From Gordionus sp. m RMFG-2023 (Eukaryota > Nematomorpha > Gordioida > Chordodea > Parachordodidae), in the NCBI RefSeq assembly GCF_954871325.1, contig NC_088777.1, forward strand, positions 49,515,366 to 49,579,365: a stretch of 64,000 nt of DNA, given 5' to 3'. The notes beneath the pieces are model-generated. The model made no database searches and was not told where the DNA came from. It saw only the letters and a program-made list of their open reading frames with translations. Each line of letters begins with the position of its first letter. Position 1 is the stretch's first letter. This document shows positions 62,030 to 64,000 of this stretch, piece after piece. Both the position numbers and the translations under genes were made by a program.

Positions 62030-62295
62030 TTTATTTATTTTATACAAACAGATGATCCTATAACTATTTTCTATGCAACTGTAGGAGGCCATGTTAAAAC
62101 CCAAAAGTAATACATTATTTACTAATGTTGATTTTATTTATTTATTTATACAAACAGATGATCCTATAACTTAAATTTTCTATGCAACTGTAGGAGTCCA
62201 TATTAAAACCAAAAAGTAATACATTATTTACTATTGTTGATTTTATTTATTTATTTTATACAAACAGATGATCCTATAACTTAAATTTTAACTGA
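62030..62295. repeat. Tandem repeat, units of about 105 bp
   Basis: Two full and one partial unit beginning TTATTTATTTTATACAAACA and containing GATGATCCTATAACT, TATGCAACTGTAGGAG and AAAAGTAATACATTATTTAC. Confidence 0.9.
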
Positions 62296-62299
62296 GTTA

Positions 62300-64000
62300 A
62301 TTCAATAAATTTAATATCTCTAGGCTTGGGAAAATTTTTTCAAAATTATTATGGGTTGGACTGGGCTTAAAAAATATTTCTCAAAATTAATATTGGCTTG
62401 GTTTTCAAAAATTATTAAGGATTGAAATGGGCTTGAGAAAATCTTTTTAAATTATTAAGATCTTGGATGCTTGGAAATTTTTTCCAAATATTGTAGGCTT
62501 GAACCTATATTGGGATTTTTTAATGTTAAATGTTAGTCTTATGTTAATATTTTTATAAAGTATTATATTTTACCCGTAGACTAATTCGTAAATCAGAGAT
62601 TTCCCCTTCATTAATTATAATATTAATATCTCTGCCCCCCCCCCAATTTTTTTGATGATATCCCTCCAACTAAGATATATGCATCTAATATTGACCTATC
62701 TACTGGTTTACAGAATTTTAATGTTCGTTTTATTTCAATAATAACGTTTATTTATATTTTTGCCTGATTTTTTTATTTGTCTAGGCTAACCCAACCTTAA
62801 TCCCTCACATTGCTACAAAACATGATGAATCTATTAAAGATAAGCAAAGAAAATAATGATGAATAAACAAACGCCTTGCCCGTTCTAGAGTTACTGGTAG
62901 CCAAAATAATAAAAAAACTACGCTTAAAATGGACTCCTCTGGAGGTTTATTTCGTTTTTTTATCTTATGTTTTATATTTATATGTTTATTTTATTTTCAC
63001 CCAGTTGCCTCCAAATAATACTACCACAATCCCTATGCCACCTCTGCCTATTTTTTAACAAATAAGCATTCAATTCCGTACTATCATTCACTTGGAGTTA
63101 TTATAAATATTACTTTATCTAATCCTCTGAGAAACTTTCGTGATTATTTAGAGGAATGTTCAAACTTGAATGTGCAGTACGGCCATTTTCATCAACTTTA
63201 TTAATGGAAAAATATGCAGTAGTTCTGTCGTGGCCTTTATAACAATTCTTACTACCTTTTTATGGTTAACATTGTCGTTCATGATTCTATTTTAGAGGGG
63301 CTACCAATGCTATTGACAGAAATATCATTTTGCGTTACCAGTATCCCAAGGCATAGGCATATGACTCATCTATATCAGGACTTATTGTGTTTTGTACACT
63401 GCTTTGATAATCCGTCATTACTTTCATCTACAACCCTAAATGATATGAAATTGTACATTAATTATTTCCTTTCCAGACAACCTTCCAAATTTATTTGTCG
63501 CTTTTTCCATCAAAAATAAAAATGTCAACAAGGATTTGCTCTTAATTTTATCAAATACACAACATAATAATTATTCCTCATTATTTTTAAAAAAAATTAG
63601 CCTAAATTTATATGTCAATAAAAAATATTTTATAATTTGCATATAAGTTTCATTAGTGTTTAATGTCATTTTTGTTATTTAAATAGATAGCATTTTTTTT
63701 TACTTAACATAAAATATAGACAAATAATTTGGGAAATGCAAGACATACATTAAATTTATCCGAAAAGCTACAATAACCCTATATAATAAACAATAATTTA
63801 TTTTATATATATAATTATAATTGATCATATTACCAAAAAGTATAAGAGTCGGTTATTTTTATTTTATTTGTCATGATTCTCTAATAAGTGGTTTTCCCAG
63901 GCCTTCCCAGTTTCCCTTAATACGGAATTCACATGTGTTTTTTTTTGCACCTTAGACTAATTGGTAAATCAGATAATTCCCCTTCATGTGATGATAAATC
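62300..64000. other. AT-rich end of window with no gene recognised
   Basis: 62320-62520 repeats GGCTTGG/GGGCTTGA words with T-rich spacers, like decayed family C-type sequence. Frames at 62876-63058 and 63262-63519 (LEGLPMLLTEISFCV) look partly protein-like and may be an old element, but I cannot assign them. The phrase TAGACTAATTGGTAAATCAGA occurs at about 62578 and again at 63954 with ATTCCCCTTCAT, a short dispersed repeat. Confidence 0.4.

Noticed and set aside
63262-63519. 85-codon plus-strand frame as a gene
   Set aside because: There are no domain, signal or splice clues, and the surrounding frames suggest an old decayed element rather than a host gene.

Overview
The window is a piece of a very AT-rich animal (metazoan) nuclear genome, gene-poor and heavy in transposons. 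The evidence for an animal is an 11-exon gene for negative elongation factor A (NELFA) and a cluster of three small secreted proteins with an antistasin-type cysteine motif, a family known from animals. I cannot name the species. Introns run from about 40 nt to 2.65 kb. The 3' splice sites are unusually often AAG or GAG rather than CAG or TAG.

Layout. 1-2805 is the 5' part of a Helitron, and 8625-12368 is a second copy with both ends present: 5'-TC, then CTAG-3' behind a hairpin, inserted at an A/T site. The second copy still encodes the N-terminal part of the Rep/helicase protein. Between them lie a retroelement fossil (5.7-6.4 kb), a GAAA microsatellite and a GC-rich hAT-like element with a perfect 8-bp target duplication (7426-7796). 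14.87-17.6 kb is a multi-exon minus-strand gene I do not recognise. 19-35 kb is mostly decayed repeats: LINE pieces, several MITEs, an inverted gene-like duplication, and a 1.77-kb inverted-repeat element (31629-33396). 36.1-36.5 kb holds the first antistasin-like gene. 38-41.5 kb holds a direct duplication, one copy of which carries a GAAA array of about 290 bp. 42.6-44.9 kb holds an exon pair and a single-pass membrane protein gene. 47.7-49.9 kb holds antistasin-like genes two and three. 53.7-59.5 kb is NELFA. 59.8-61.8 kb is a graveyard of LTR-type gag-like, LINE and hAT transposase remnants. The last 2 kb holds tandem repeats and nothing I can name.

Connections. One MITE family (ends TAGTGTTG...CAACACTA, 8-bp duplications) occurs about ten times. 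It sits inside introns of NELFA and of antistasin-like gene three, and two copies were themselves hit by a different MITE type at TTA targets. The antistasin-like genes share one architecture: an 82-nt signal-peptide exon, a phase-1 intron, and a cysteine-rich second exon. They are clearly tandem-family duplicates. The third has grown a threonine/proline-rich mucin-like tail out of an 18-bp minisatellite.
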